From assembly GCF_932274485.2 (NCBI RefSeq), contig NC_065883.2:45788539-45852538 (forward strand): 64,000 nt of DNA, given 5' to 3'. Source of the stretch: Patella vulgata (lineage: Eukaryota; Mollusca; Gastropoda; Patellidae). The position numbers and the translations under genes are program-made. Position 1 is the stretch's first letter. The number at the start of each line of letters is the position of its first letter. The notes under the pieces were generated by a model, which saw only the letters and a list, made by a program, of their open reading frames with translations, was not told where the DNA came from and did not search any database. Positions 33,968 through 45,059 of this stretch are shown here, one piece after another.

Positions 33968-34575
33968 AATGAATTTTCGAAGATTTGTTATTTACTTGAG
34001 AATGACACTTTGATATTTTAGGCCCAAATATAGGCCTAGTCTAAGTAGTTGATGGGTTTTTTTTTCTATTTAAATTTCTCTGTATGGCATAAAGTGTTGC
34101 GGTTTTGGTTAATTTGTATATATTACAATAGATATGTTTATTTCCGAAATTTTTTGTGTACTTGGGAATAACACTTCTGAGTTTAACACACAGTGTAGGC
34201 CTAAACTAAATAATATCTATAAGCCTAGCTTAGTCAGTTGATGTTTTTGGATTTAAACTTCATCGATATGGTCAATTTTTTTTATCATTTTTTTTTATAA
34301 AGGATTATGTTTGATATCTTCATCCAGGAGTGAATTTTCAACAATTTGTTATGAGTTACTTGAGAATGACACTTTGATATTTTAGGTCCAAATATAGGCC
34401 TAGTCTAAGTAGTTGATGGTTTTTTTTTTCTATTTAAATTTCTCTGTATGGCATAAAGTGTTGAGGTTTTGGTTAATTTGTATATATTACAATAGATATT
34501 TTTATTTTCGAAATTTTTTGTGTACTTTCAACAATTTGTTATGAGTTTGAGACACACAGTGTGGGCCTAGCAAAG
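33968..34575 (+). repeat. Tandem duplication, 364-bp unit, second copy partial
   Basis: AATGACACTTTGATATTTTA occurs at 34001 and 34365, followed in both by ATATAGGCCTAGTCTAAG and TCTGTATGGCATAAAGTG. No coding content. Confidence 0.85.
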
Positions 34576-34860
34576 AAGGCCTAGATGTTTTTCGGTATCC
34601 CGCCTCTTCTGACTATATTCTTATGCATAACTGTCAGAACTCATTATTAGTATTTCACACTGCGTATTATTATTCGGATTAAGCCGTTCAGTCTGAAAAC
34701 CTGTTTTTATTATAAGATTATTATTATTCTTTTTCTGGTTTTTTGGGGGAGTCGAAGTGTGAATTTCGTTTTCCTGCAATTTTGATTAATAGGCTTAAAC
34801 ATTTATTTATGCTCCTAAATAAAAAATGTAGCCTATACTAAAACTACCTCAGATTTGTTT

Positions 34861-35105
34861 CAATTGAGAGAAAGACAGAGTGAGAGAGGAGGAGAACTAA
34901 CGTATGGTATACCTTCAATAATTCGATTGTGCGTATGGGACTTTAGTAATGGCAGAAAACTGGAGGGCAAGGAGAAAACTCCCGAGGGTGGACAGGCAAC
35001 ACTACGTCCTTGTCACGTAGACTCATTAGATCGAAACATCGCCACTTGATTCAATAACAGACCTTATGATCTAAAGCGCACGTGTTAGATCACTCGACCA
35101 CCCAA
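34861..35105 (-). mobile_element. SINE family 1, old diverged copy
   Basis: On the minus strand it keeps the order of the family: an A box remnant, TCATAAGGTCTGTTATTGAA, TGGCGATGTTTCGATC (B box region), GAGTTTTCTCCTTGCC and ACGCACAATCGAATTATTG, ending in a degraded (CT)n. It has many more changes than the copy at 5739-6010. Confidence 0.75.
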
Positions 35106-36299
35106 AACAGAAAGACACAAATGATTAAATCCGAAAGATTTCTAATTAGCAAAATGCACAGTTACTATAACAAAGTTTCATAACGATATCTTGTGATATG
35201 CTCCGGAAACGAAATTGGGATGGACAAAGCCCGTTTCAATATCTCGCTCTTACTTCCTCCGGCGCGGGATACTAACATACGATAAAAAATTAAATAAAAA
35301 ATTAGTTTCTAATTACAGAGGTAACCATTATTCGATAGGCCTACTTTCGATTTAACCTATAGTCAAATGATATATTATTATTTGATTATTGCGGTATTTT
35401 TAATGTTAAAAAAATAAATATTGTCAATGAATTTACATATTGCGATTAATTGATTTATTGAAATTATTGTCTACCCCTACACTTGAGTGAACATGAAAAT
35501 AGATTCCCGCAGATCTAAAACATATAAATCGGGCACACGCTGTACACTGTGGCTCTATCTGTAACGTAAGAATGGGTAACAAAATGGCGTCAATGACATC
35601 AGTTGGCTAGACTCTATATAAGACTCTGGTATAGACCAATGACGTAAACATTAACTAGACCATAGAACTAAATACACTGGAACGCCAACGAGCCCGTTAG
35701 AGCGAATTATGCTCGTCCTCGCATGCGCGAAGATAAAAGTGCCGTGTTTACTTCCGGTAGGCCTGACGCTTTGGCGGAGTATTTGGAATTACAGTTTATC
35801 GATGTCATTTTAGACGTAAGTGTTGGCTGAATTTTCTTAAAATGAATATTAATTTGGAAATATTCCAATGAAATACAAAATAAAATTCTGTTAAATGCTC
35901 ATTTTTCATTCGTAATTGGTATTTGAAAGTAGCCTTTGGCTTGTATAGTTCGGCAAGTGCCGGTGTCAAATCATGCGGCAATTATTAATTCATGAGAGAA
36001 AAAATAAGCTTATCAATTTAGAATAAATCATTGGCCAATTATATTTATTCCCAAAATAAGAATTAATAAAAAAAAGTCTATAGAATTCTGTAGTACCCAT
36101 TCTATTCCTACAGAAAACTGTAGTGATCCAATTGCCAAACTACAGAATACTACAGTATTAATTCCTTTACGAGTAATACGGCATAACTCTAGAATTTTCC
36201 TACAGAAAATGCAATAAAAAAAAATCTATAGGAGACTATAGTAGATTGTCCTATAGAAATTTTGCCAAAAATCTGTAGGAAAAACAATAGGATATGCAC

Positions 36300-37825
36300 A
36301 CGTAGAAGGTGTTCTGATTTGATAAGTAGGTAATTTGTGATATAGGCCTTGTAATATATTCCTACATATTTCTATAACAGGGTGATCAGCTGTCAAAAAA
36401 ATAAATAATAATTGTGATGTGCAGGCAGAATATGTCACTGCATTTTTTGCAGATTTGTAAAGTTAAAATAATATAGACCCACTAGGCCTCATTATGCCCT
36501 GTCTATTTCTAAAAACAGTCATAAGCTGTCAAAAAAAAAGTCACAATATGCTGGCAGAATTCTCTGAGCATTTAAGGAAGATTTGTAAAATTAAAAAAAT
36601 ACTAGGCCTTGTAATATAGGCCTACATATTTCTAAAAAAAAAGGTGATCAGCTGTCAAAAAAAAGTCATGATAAGCAGGCAGAATATTTCACTATTTTGT
36701 GAAGATTTGCAAAATTAAAATAATATAGACCTACTAGGCCTCATTTTTATATAGGCCTACCTATTTCTAAAAGTGATCAGCTGTCAAAAAAAAGTCAAAA
36801 TATGCAGGCAGAATTCTCTGAGCATGTTATGAAGATTTGTAAAATTAAAATAATACTAGGCCTTGTAATATAGGCCTACAGATTTCTAAAAAAAAAGGTG
36901 ATCAGCTGTCAAAAAAAATTCATAAGCAGGTAGAAAATTTCACTGCAGTTTTTGAAGATTTGCAAAATAATAATATAGGCCTACTAGGCCTCATTTTTAT
37001 ATAGGCCTACCTATTTCTAAAAAACTGTCAAAAAAAATATCAAAATATTCAGACAAAAAATTTCACTACATTTTGTGAAGATTTGCAAAATCAAAATAAT
37101 ATAGGCCTACTAGGCCTCATTTTTATATAGGCCTACCTATTTCTAAAACAGTGATCAGCTGTCAAAAAAAGGTCGAAATATGCAGGCAGAATTCTCTGAG
37201 CATGTTATGAAGATTTGTAAAATTAAAATACTACTAGGCCTTGTAATATAGGCCTACATATTTCTAAAAAAAGGTGATCAACTGTCAAAAAAAAGTCATG
37301 ATAAGCAGGCAGAAAATTTCATTGCATTTTGTGAAGATTTGCAAAATTAAAATAATATAGGCCTACTAGGGCTCATTTTTTATATAGGCCTACCTATTTC
37401 TAAAACAGTGATCAGCTGTCAAAAAAAAGTCAAAATATGCAGGCAGAATTCTATGAGCATGTTATGAAGATTTGTAAAATTAAAATAATACTAGGCCTTG
37501 TAATATAGGCCTACATATTTCTAAAAAAAGGTGATCAGCTGTCAAAAAAAAGTCATGATAAGCAGGCAGAAAATTTCACTGCATTTTTATATAGGCCTAC
37601 CTATTTCTAAAACACTGTCAAAAAAAAGGTCAAAATATGCAGGTAGAAAATTTCATTGCATTTTGTGAAGATTTGCAAAATTAAAATAATATAGGCCTAC
37701 TAGGCCTCATTTTTATATAGGCCTACCTATTTCTAAAACAGTGATCAGCTGTCAAAAAAAAGTTAAAATCAGACAGAATTCTCTGAGCATGTTATGAAGA
37801 TTTATAAAATTAAAATAAATTGACA
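36300..37825 (+). repeat. Satellite array, about 125-bp monomers in alternating A/B dimers
   Basis: About twelve monomers share GTGATCAGCTGTCAAAAAAA, an AGCAGGCAGAA-type core, a GAAGATTTG segment and ATATAGGCCTAC. Two monomer types alternate, one with CTCTGAGCATGTTATGAAG and one with TTTCACTGCATTTTGTGAAG, giving a higher-order unit of about 250 bp. Short palindromes (TGATCA, TAGGCCTA) recur in every unit. It lies wholly inside the 35661-40063 element. Confidence 0.9.
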
Positions 37826-39700
37826 TTTACAGGGAGGAAGGCGTTTGCCCACTATCAAGGAGATTTGGATTTTGATGCAGATGTTTGTTGAGAAAATTGC
37901 CTGTTTTCCCTTTTTGTCAGTGGTGCATCAGGTAGCATTGCATATACTGTATTATGGAAGCATGAAGGAGTGCATTAAATATCAAAACTAAGTTTGGATT
38001 GGCACCAAGTACTGTGGATCAGAATGAAATAATTTTTTTTATTAAAAGGAAATAATAAATTTGAAATATGAAAAGTTGTGGATTTAAACGTTTATAATAT
38101 GTGTATTTGCAATATAATAGAGACCCACAAAATGTAAAGACATTACTATTCTGAACTATGCTTATAGTGAAGTGACACTGTGTGAAGCTAATGTTTTTAG
38201 GATCTCGAAAATTTGCCCAAGAAAATATACCATAGTTGCATTCACATTGAACCTTAAATTTGTATAAATTTATGACAATTTCACACATTTGATCAGAGAG
38301 AAAAGTTACCAGATTTATGCATATTTTTATTCACCCTATTGTAAATTGTGATCCGTGTGTCAAAGTTACAATAAATGGTTTTATGTAATCATAGAGGAGG
38401 GAGTGGGTAAATTTTACAGTTTACTGAATACACCTGTACCAGTACACACAAGAGCTGCATATCTTATGAATTGAATAGAAATTGACTTTAAACACATTGA
38501 GGAGAATTCATAATTTCATTGAGTGGACAAGATAGACAGTCTCTATCCCTAGTACATTTTCAAAATATTCACAATAATCCAATGATTTCATTCATTATAT
38601 TTATTAAAATTATTTCCAAAAAATAGAATGTGTAACTGAAAGTGTATAATGTACAGTCAGTTGATAGCTGAGTCTATTCCAATTTTTCACAAGAAATATA
38701 TTTCAAAGTCTTTCAGGCACTCGCATAACAGCCTGCTTTTCATTCAGTGCAACAACTATTTTAAAGTTAGGATTTAGGGATGAATCAACACTCAGTGCGG
38801 GTGGTTATTTTCAAATTATATTTTATTGTCCTTCTTCCATGTTAGAAATTCCTTGTTCACATCAAATGAAAGTTCTTCATAAAATTAAATACAATGGCTT
38901 TTGTATTATTGGTCTGAAAAAAAAAATACATATTAATTATTAGTAGTAGTATGTTTGAACATAAAATAGAGTTTCTTCAGGGATTTCTGTGTCTACAAAT
39001 TACAAATAAATTTTACAGTTGAATAAAGAGAAATGCAGTTTTAGTTATACTAATATAATTTATGCATAAATTAAAAAGGCAGTTGGTGTCAGACTTTACA
39101 GATGGGTTTATATTCAAATCAGACTCAATACCAAGAAAGTACGACCGATTTCAGGTAATGCCATGGGAATTGGCACAAGAAAAACTTTCTTCAATCAGCA
39201 TTATTCACTTGATAGCTCTTTTAATTTTACTCAAACAAGGCCTTAATTTATATACAAATCCACTCCTTCAATGACACAAATCTGATATCCTTTTCTTCTT
39301 GATTATCATGTGAATTTTTTCACAAAGAAATAACATTCAAAAGGAAAATTCCATTTGTACATTTTTCTTTGAATTAGATCAAATAATTTAAATTTAAAAA
39401 CAAAATACCAGTATTCCTTTTTTTGTACTTTTATTTTATTAGTTCCCCAATATTGTAAAATTAGAAGTATGGTTGTGCTCACTGAAATATTACTAAATCA
39501 ACTTTTTGAAATTCATTCACATTCCTGACAGGCCTATAAGTCTATAGTAAACAAAAGGGTTTGGTACGTAATTCCGTCCCCGACTTAAACCAGTCATTAC
39601 ATTATTATTTTGTAAATCGATTCATTTATGTTTTCTCAAAAAAAAAACGATGACTTGATTGTATGAATTATAGGCCTAATGACATTAGTGAATTTTCAAC
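37826..39700. other. AT-rich interior of the 35.6-40.1 kb element; no gene recognised
   Basis: Short frames (for example 39062-39274) have no domain I recognise. The TTTACAG followed by open sequence at about 37845 could be a splice acceptor of a lost gene, but nothing supports it further. Confidence 0.4.
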
Positions 39701-40647
39701 ATACCTGTTTATAAAGACAGTGCGCAGTTTGTAAATTGTACTGTGCTGGCAGCCAGTCGACGTCGTCGCTTCCAGTTCTTCGTCATTTTACAACTCTCCC
39801 TGTTGCATTATTTATGACATTTTTTTTTATTATCAATAATAAATGATGAGCGAAGATCACAACATTTGTTTGGAGCGAGGCACAAATGAATAAATATTTA
39901 ATCCAATTCACTCGCTTGCTTTCAACATTATCAGGCTAACAAAATTACGTGATAATAACAATATACCGGAAGTAAACTGGGCACTTTTTCGAAGCACGTC
40001 ACACAGCCACAAATTTTACCGGAAGTAGACGCTCGTTGGTGTTCCAGTGTATTTAGTTCTATGACTAGACCGATGGCGTCAGTCTGTTTACTAATGATGT
40101 AATGTCCAATCAGCGCTGACTTCCTGTTCAGGCAAGAAGAGCCGATAACTTGACGTTTTTAATGTAAACGCTATACGTTATCCACTTTATTTTTCTTGTC
40201 AATTCGTTTGCAAAAAAATCGTTTGCAATTGATTACATTTGAGATTTTTTTTTTAGTTTTTACCGTCCCAGCATAGTACAAAATTGTAGTTTTATATATT
40301 TTGAACTATAAATAACATCCGTAAACATTTCCCAGGACCTATGAATCCGTCCTGGCGCGGTTTTCTGCAGACGACTTCCAATACAGTCCAAGTTTTAACA
40401 GTTCCGAGTTTTAGGTTTTGACTCGATGTTTTACCGAAAAATCGGAAAACAAAATCGGAAAAATAATTTCGACTTTCGTCCTGTGCCGAAAACTCTGAAA
40501 AAATAATTCCGGGTTTTCAGCCAGGACAGAAAGTAGGATTGTATTCCCCGAGTTATCTGAGTTTTCGTTTTTTGCATAGTGTAAAAATTCGGAATTTAAA
40601 AACTCGGAATTTTTGTTCTTTTTCTATAATGTTCTGTTTATATCTAA

Positions 40648-40757
40648 GGGGGCTGGGTTGTGGATTGGCCTAACGCGTGCGCGTTATGTCATAAGGTCTG
40701 TCATTGGGTCAAGTGACACTCCAAGCTTGTATTTGACAAGGAGTGGGGTCGCCTTCT
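40648..40757 (+). mobile_element. SINE family 1, 5' fragment
   Basis: GGGGGCTGGGTTGTGGATTG, an A box remnant CCTAACGCGTGCGCG, TCATAAGGTCTGTCATTGG and CAAGGAGTGGGGTCGCC follow the SINE head, after which the match is lost. Confidence 0.65.
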
Positions 40758-40896
40758 GCCTGAACTGGATATCCATGTCGAAGCTATTGAATACAACCAT
40801 GAATTATCCAATGGCTGTATTGAATGGCTAATTTGAATAATATTTGCTTGTATTTGCATGTAGTTATAGAATAAAAAAAGGTTTAATTGTGAAATA

Positions 40897-41561
40897 ATGA
40901 TATGAGATTTCTAAGAAAAGAAATAATAATTTCATTTGAATTCCGAATAACGAAACACGCTCTGTCTCGTTATTCATTATTCAAAATTTGAATCCCGAAT
41001 AACGAAACACGTTCTATTTCGTTATTGACGAATAACGAAACAGATGTAACTTCACACTGCTTATTTCTAGCACCCTTACTGCGCAGAATATGGCTTTTAA
41101 AATCGGCTAAAGCAAAGCATATGCCAGGGTTATATTTGTATTCCACCATGCCTACAATTAAGTACAATATGCCTAATGCGCGTCCGTGCGTGACCACAAT
41201 TACCCGGTTTTCAGAATAATATATAAATTCTTATCTGAAACTATAATGATATGAGATTTCTAAGAAAAGAAATAATAATTGCATTTAAATCATGAATAAG
41301 GAAACATGTTCTGTCTCGTTATTCGATGTTTGAATCCCGAATAACGTAAAACGTTCTGTTTCGTTATTGGCCAATAACGATTAACAAAACACGATTTAAC
41401 TTCACACTGTTTATTTCTGGCACCCTTACTGCGCAGTATATTGCTTTTAAAATCGGCTAAAACAAAGCAGAAGGCAGGGTTTCATTGGTATTCCACTATG
41501 CCTACAGTTAAGTACAATATGCATAATGCGCGCCCACAATTACAAGGTTTTCGGAATAATA
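40897..41561 (+). repeat. Tandem duplication, about 350-bp unit rich in CGAATAACGAAAC
   Basis: TGATATGAGATTTCTAAG occurs at about 40899 and 41248. Each unit has several inverse copies of CGAATAACGAAACA / TGTTTCGTTATTCG and shares CACCCTTACTGCGCAG and TTTTAAAATCGGCTAAA. The second unit is cut by the Tc1 element at 41562 and resumes after it at 45867 with TATAACTTCTTATCTGAAAC, as in unit 1. Confidence 0.85.
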
Positions 41562-42205
41562 TACTCTTCAAAAAAAAGTAGGGGATATTGAAATGCAAAT
41601 ACCTATGCAGGTTGTGATATGATAAATAGTCATGGACACTTGACATGCTTTGAGGGTATGTTCACAGATGAAGAACTTATCGCCCCAACAGAACCACTGA
41701 ACTGCACGTGCGACACGCAATAGTGCCACTCAACGTGGGAGAGGTTCATTGTCAAATTTGACACTTCAAGGAAGGGTTGATAAAAACTGCCGTGTGCTGG
41801 TTTATCCTATCCATGTTTGCATTCCTATCGGTTCTTGCATAAGATTTACTGTTAAGCGTATCTTTGTTTTAGTGTGTTACGTTTAATTTGCAATGAGACG
41901 TCTTCAACATGATGAACGTCTACGTGCTATTGGCATGCTTCAAATCGGTTCTACACAGCGAGCAGTAGCCAACATGCTTATTGTGTCACAGTCTGTGATC
42001 AGCAGACAGTGGAACCGGTACCAACAAACACATAATGCTGATGATAGACCTCGTTCAGGTCGTCCTAGAACCACCACACAAGCCCAGGATCGATACATTC
42101 GTACACAGGTCCTGCGAAATCAAGGACAAACGGCCAATCAGCTTTCTGTAAACTTGTACCAAGTCACATGAATTCGAGTTACACCCCAAACGATTAGAAA
42201 TCGGC

Positions 42206-42502
42206 CGGGGGGTTGGATGGCCAAATGGTTAGCACGTGCTAATGAGTCAACTGGCGTGGTTTCGAATTAGACTATATAACAATAAGGTGCGGTCTTTGTT
42301 GTATTGTTGTATTTCGAATCCCCGGTTGTTTGTATTACAAGGAGTAGGGTCGACTGTCCAACCTCGTGGGTTTTCTCCGGGTCCTCCGGTATCCTCCCAC
42401 TGCTAAAGACCCCTACGTCCAAGCGAATTATTGAAATAAAAAAACCCAAACTATTATTAGTCCCGAAATGACCTAGTTTGTGTCGAGTCGACGTTAAACC
42501 CC

Positions 42503-42538
<36 letters not shown>
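42206..42538 (+). mobile_element. SINE family 1 with a satellite fragment in its B box
   Basis: The A box-like AATGGTTAGCACG, CAACTGGCGTGGTTTCGAAT, GGGTTTTCTCCGGGTCC and the (CT)n tail are clear. About 45 bases of the 244-bp satellite (ACTATATAACAATAAGG...) sit in the B box, bordered on both sides by TTTCGAAT. Confidence 0.85.
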
Positions 42539-42541
<3 letters not shown>

Positions 42542-42639
42542 CTGATTTTAAGTAACACTGATTTTAAATGTTTTATCCATTTTTCAATTTAAAGAAATTT
42601 CGATTTTCGAAAAATTTATGATACAATTAATAATCGATG

Positions 42640-43360
42640 ACCGAAATCTGATTCTTCAAAGCGTATGCAAGTTAAATATATTTAATAGCGCTTTTATCTG
42701 GTGTTTTTTTTTTATTTTATTTTCTTGTGAATTAGACCATATAACAATAAGGTGCGCTCTTTGTTGTATGATAATAATACTAGTATGTTCAGCTATACTT
42801 TTGTTTTAAAAAATGTATGTTTTATTTCCTATAGACTCTTTTTCGCGGAAATCTATGACATATCTATCCACTTTACTCCTCTGCACAAAAAATCTGATTC
42901 TTCAATGCGTATGCAAGTTAAATATATTTAATAGCGCTTTTATCTGGTGTATCTTTTATTTTATTTTCTTATGAATTAGACTATATAACAACAAGGTGCG
43001 CTCTTTGTTGTATAATAATAATAATGGTATGTTCAGCTATATTTTTCGTTTAAAAAAAGTATGTTTTATCTCCTATTGACTCTTTTCGCGGAAATCTATG
43101 ACATATCTATCCAATTTTCCCCTCTGCACAAAAAACCTGATTCTTCAAAGCGTATGCAAGTTAAATATATTTAATAGCGCTTTTATCTGGTGTATCTTTT
43201 ATTTTATTTTCTTATGAATTAGACTATATAACAATAAGGTGCGCTCTTTGTTGTATAATATTAATAATAGTATGTTCAGCTATACTTTTCGTTTAAAAAA
43301 TGTGTGTTTTATCTCCTATAGACTCTTTTTCGCGGAAATCTATGACATATCTATCCACAT
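42640..43360 (+). repeat. 244-bp tandem repeat, three units
   Basis: TATCTATCCA follows GAAATCTATGACA at 42861, 43104 and 43348, spacings of 243 and 244. Other landmarks (AGCGCTTTTATCTGGTGT, AAGGTGCGCTCTTTG) repeat in register. Same unit as at 5010-5500, inverted. Confidence 0.9.
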
Positions 43361-44244
43361 CACTGTCGGGGCCGCCCGTCAAATTTGACATAACAATCAA
43401 TATAATAGGGCATATAAATAGATAGTGAGTAGGTACAATGGGGGTCATTCACCGTAAGTTATCTCCCCTTGATACTAGGTAGCGTCACTATACTCTCAGT
43501 CATAGCAAAATGTCGAGTTTTTCATCATAGACCATGAATAAATTAAAATTAGAATTAAGCTGAAGACACGCAAGAGTCACGGGCCGTAAAGAAGAATTGA
43601 TTCGACGATAAGTATGTGTTTATTATTAAATAATAAATCGGTCCCAAACAGAATTCGAATGTTGTTAGTTGTTTTTTTCGTGAGCAGGCCTAGCACTAGA
43701 CTAGTGACTAGTAGCAGCAGACGACATCATCATGCCTATGGTCGAGGCGAATTTAATTATTTTATTTTATTAATCAGATCATGGATCATGCCGAAATGAA
43801 ACAAAGTCTGTTAATAATTCCAACCTGTGGAGTATTTTCGAACAAAATATTAACAAAAAAATAGGTGTGGCGCGACCCAAGGGGGTTCGATCATGCACCA
43901 AAATCAATAACTGCCTTCCTTAGGATATAAAGAATAAGTATACCAAGTTCCTAGATAATCCATTTAGAATCGTGGCCTTCAGATGCTAAACACAAAAAAT
44001 GTTGGGACATGCATCAAAATCAATAGTTGCCGTCTTTAGACTATACAGAACACACATGCCAAGATCCAAGGTGATACATTCCAAATTGCGGCCTGAATAC
44101 CATAAGCACAAAAATTGGGCGTGGGTCTGCCCCAGAGGATCGGGACATATGCACCAAAATCAAAGAAAAAAAATTAGTGTGGCATTCAACAAAAACAATA
44201 GGGATCATCCTTGGGGTATAAGGAATAGGTATGTAAAGTTTCAA
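43361..44244 (+). other. Non-coding part of the composite, shared with 3218-5009
   Basis: It corresponds in inverse orientation to 3218-3640 and 4574-5009, with a deletion of the part between. It includes degraded units of the 125-130-bp repeat. I see no gene. Confidence 0.6.
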
Positions 44245-44600
44245 GAGATTTGTTAAGAAATGGAATGAAATGAAATGGGTTTAAACGTCCTACTGTTCTA
44301 GGCTAATGAAGAAGGGTGTACGCTATACAGTGTGCTATGATGGAAAACTTTCTCCGGCCTGCTGCACTACGGCCTACTCTTACGTGCACGGCAATGTGTA
44401 CACGGAACTTTGGTTTTTCATCCCTTCCGAACGATTAAACGTTGTCACTTGTCAGGCCCTCTGTCCTGCATCACTGACAAGGGGGAGCCACGACGGAAAA
44501 TCCTGATGAACGATCTCGGCCAATGCAGGGATCGAACACGCGAACTCCAGGTTAGCGAGTCAATGTCTTACCCACTGAACCACCGTGGCTAGCTGATCTG
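44245..44600 (-). mobile_element. SINE family 2, full copy
   Basis: On the minus strand: GCTAGCCACGGTGGTTCAG (A box), GCGTGTTCGATCCCTGC (B box, exact core), the body, and the tail CATTTCATTTCATTCC. The Pol III boxes are about 35 bases apart, as in tRNA genes. It retains the segment between the boxes that the copy at 2905-3217 has lost. Confidence 0.82.
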
Positions 44601-44965
44601 TTACTGGTAGATACTTACCAAATGTCTACAGATCAAAACCTTAATTGTAATACGCAAATTATTTATTTATTTATTTATTTATTGACCTGCAATTATTGCA
44701 GATTACAGTGTGTTGGGGAAACACGTACATCTTGCAAAACTAGGTTCACTAATCATAGATCTGCAGAAAATTCTGAAAATGCACACAAACTACTATATCA
44801 ACATTTTAGGCAAAATCCCTGTAAGGACTTTGGATACAGAGTACAAATAAATCAAAAACTTCCCCGTTCAGGACACTCATTAATGGCAATATTGATCCTG
44901 CTGCTACACAAAAAAGAACACACGCCGAGGAAACTTGGATAACAAAATTACAGACTAGTTACCCT
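44601..44965 (+). pseudogene. Penelope-like element fragment: GIY-YIG domain (sister of 1735-2240)
   Basis: It reads 'IYLLTCNYCRLQCVGETRTS', 'NHRSAENSENAHKLLYQHFR' and, in a shifted frame, 'THAEETWITKLQTSYPY', close to the copy at 1.7-2.2 kb. The part upstream is replaced by a junction at a TAAC shared by both sides, as if about 690 bp had been deleted between two TAAC copies. Confidence 0.78.
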
Positions 44966-44977
44966 TATTAAACTATA

Positions 44978-45059
44978 TGTTAGTCCCGAAATGACCTAGT
45001 TTGTGTCGAGTGGACATTAAACCCCATCTCTCTCTCTCTCCCTCTCTCTCTCTCTCTCC
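44978..45059 (+). mobile_element. SINE family 1, 3' tail only
   Basis: AGTCCCGAAATGACCTAG, GTCGAGTGGACATTAAACC and (CT)n repeat the tail at 42455-42538. It ends the composite insert directly before the right 10-bp target duplication. Confidence 0.82.

Larger units (their letters stand above)
35661..40063. mobile_element. Non-autonomous DNA transposon with 33-bp inverted ends and 7-bp target duplication
   Basis: The left end CATAGAACTAAATACACTGG... (35661-35693) matches the reverse complement of the right end (40031-40063) with one mismatch in 33 bases. The 7-bp direct repeat ACTAGAC flanks both ends (35654-35660 and 40064-40070). Subterminal GTTTACTTCCGGTA motifs also pair in inverse orientation. 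The CA...TG ends, about 31-bp repeats and 7-8-bp duplication are as in P elements, though hAT is also possible. There is no transposase; the 4.4-kb interior holds a satellite array and AT-rich filler. Confidence 0.75.
42206..45059 (+). mobile_element. Composite insert: SINE, satellite, PLE fragment and SINE tail in one 10-bp target duplication
   Basis: AGAAATCGGC is present once in the uninterrupted Tc1 copy (about 23281) but on both sides of this insert (42196-42205 and 45060-45069). The insert starts at the 5' end of SINE family 1 and ends with the 3' tail and (CT)n of the same family. In between are 244-bp repeats, unique sequence, an antisense SINE of family 2 and a PLE GIY-YIG fragment. 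The same order occurs inverted at 1735-6010. The simplest reading is one retrotransposition of a SINE-started read-through transcript; a nested insertion is the alternative. Confidence 0.7.

Noticed and set aside
36300-37825. CRISPR-like array of repeats and spacers
   Set aside because: The window is animal DNA, monomers are contiguous with no unique spacers, and variation follows an A/B satellite pattern.
37826-39700. Hidden exons of a P-type transposase
   Set aside because: I looked for THAP or RNase-H-like motifs in all frames and found none; only a TTTACAG that could be a splice acceptor.
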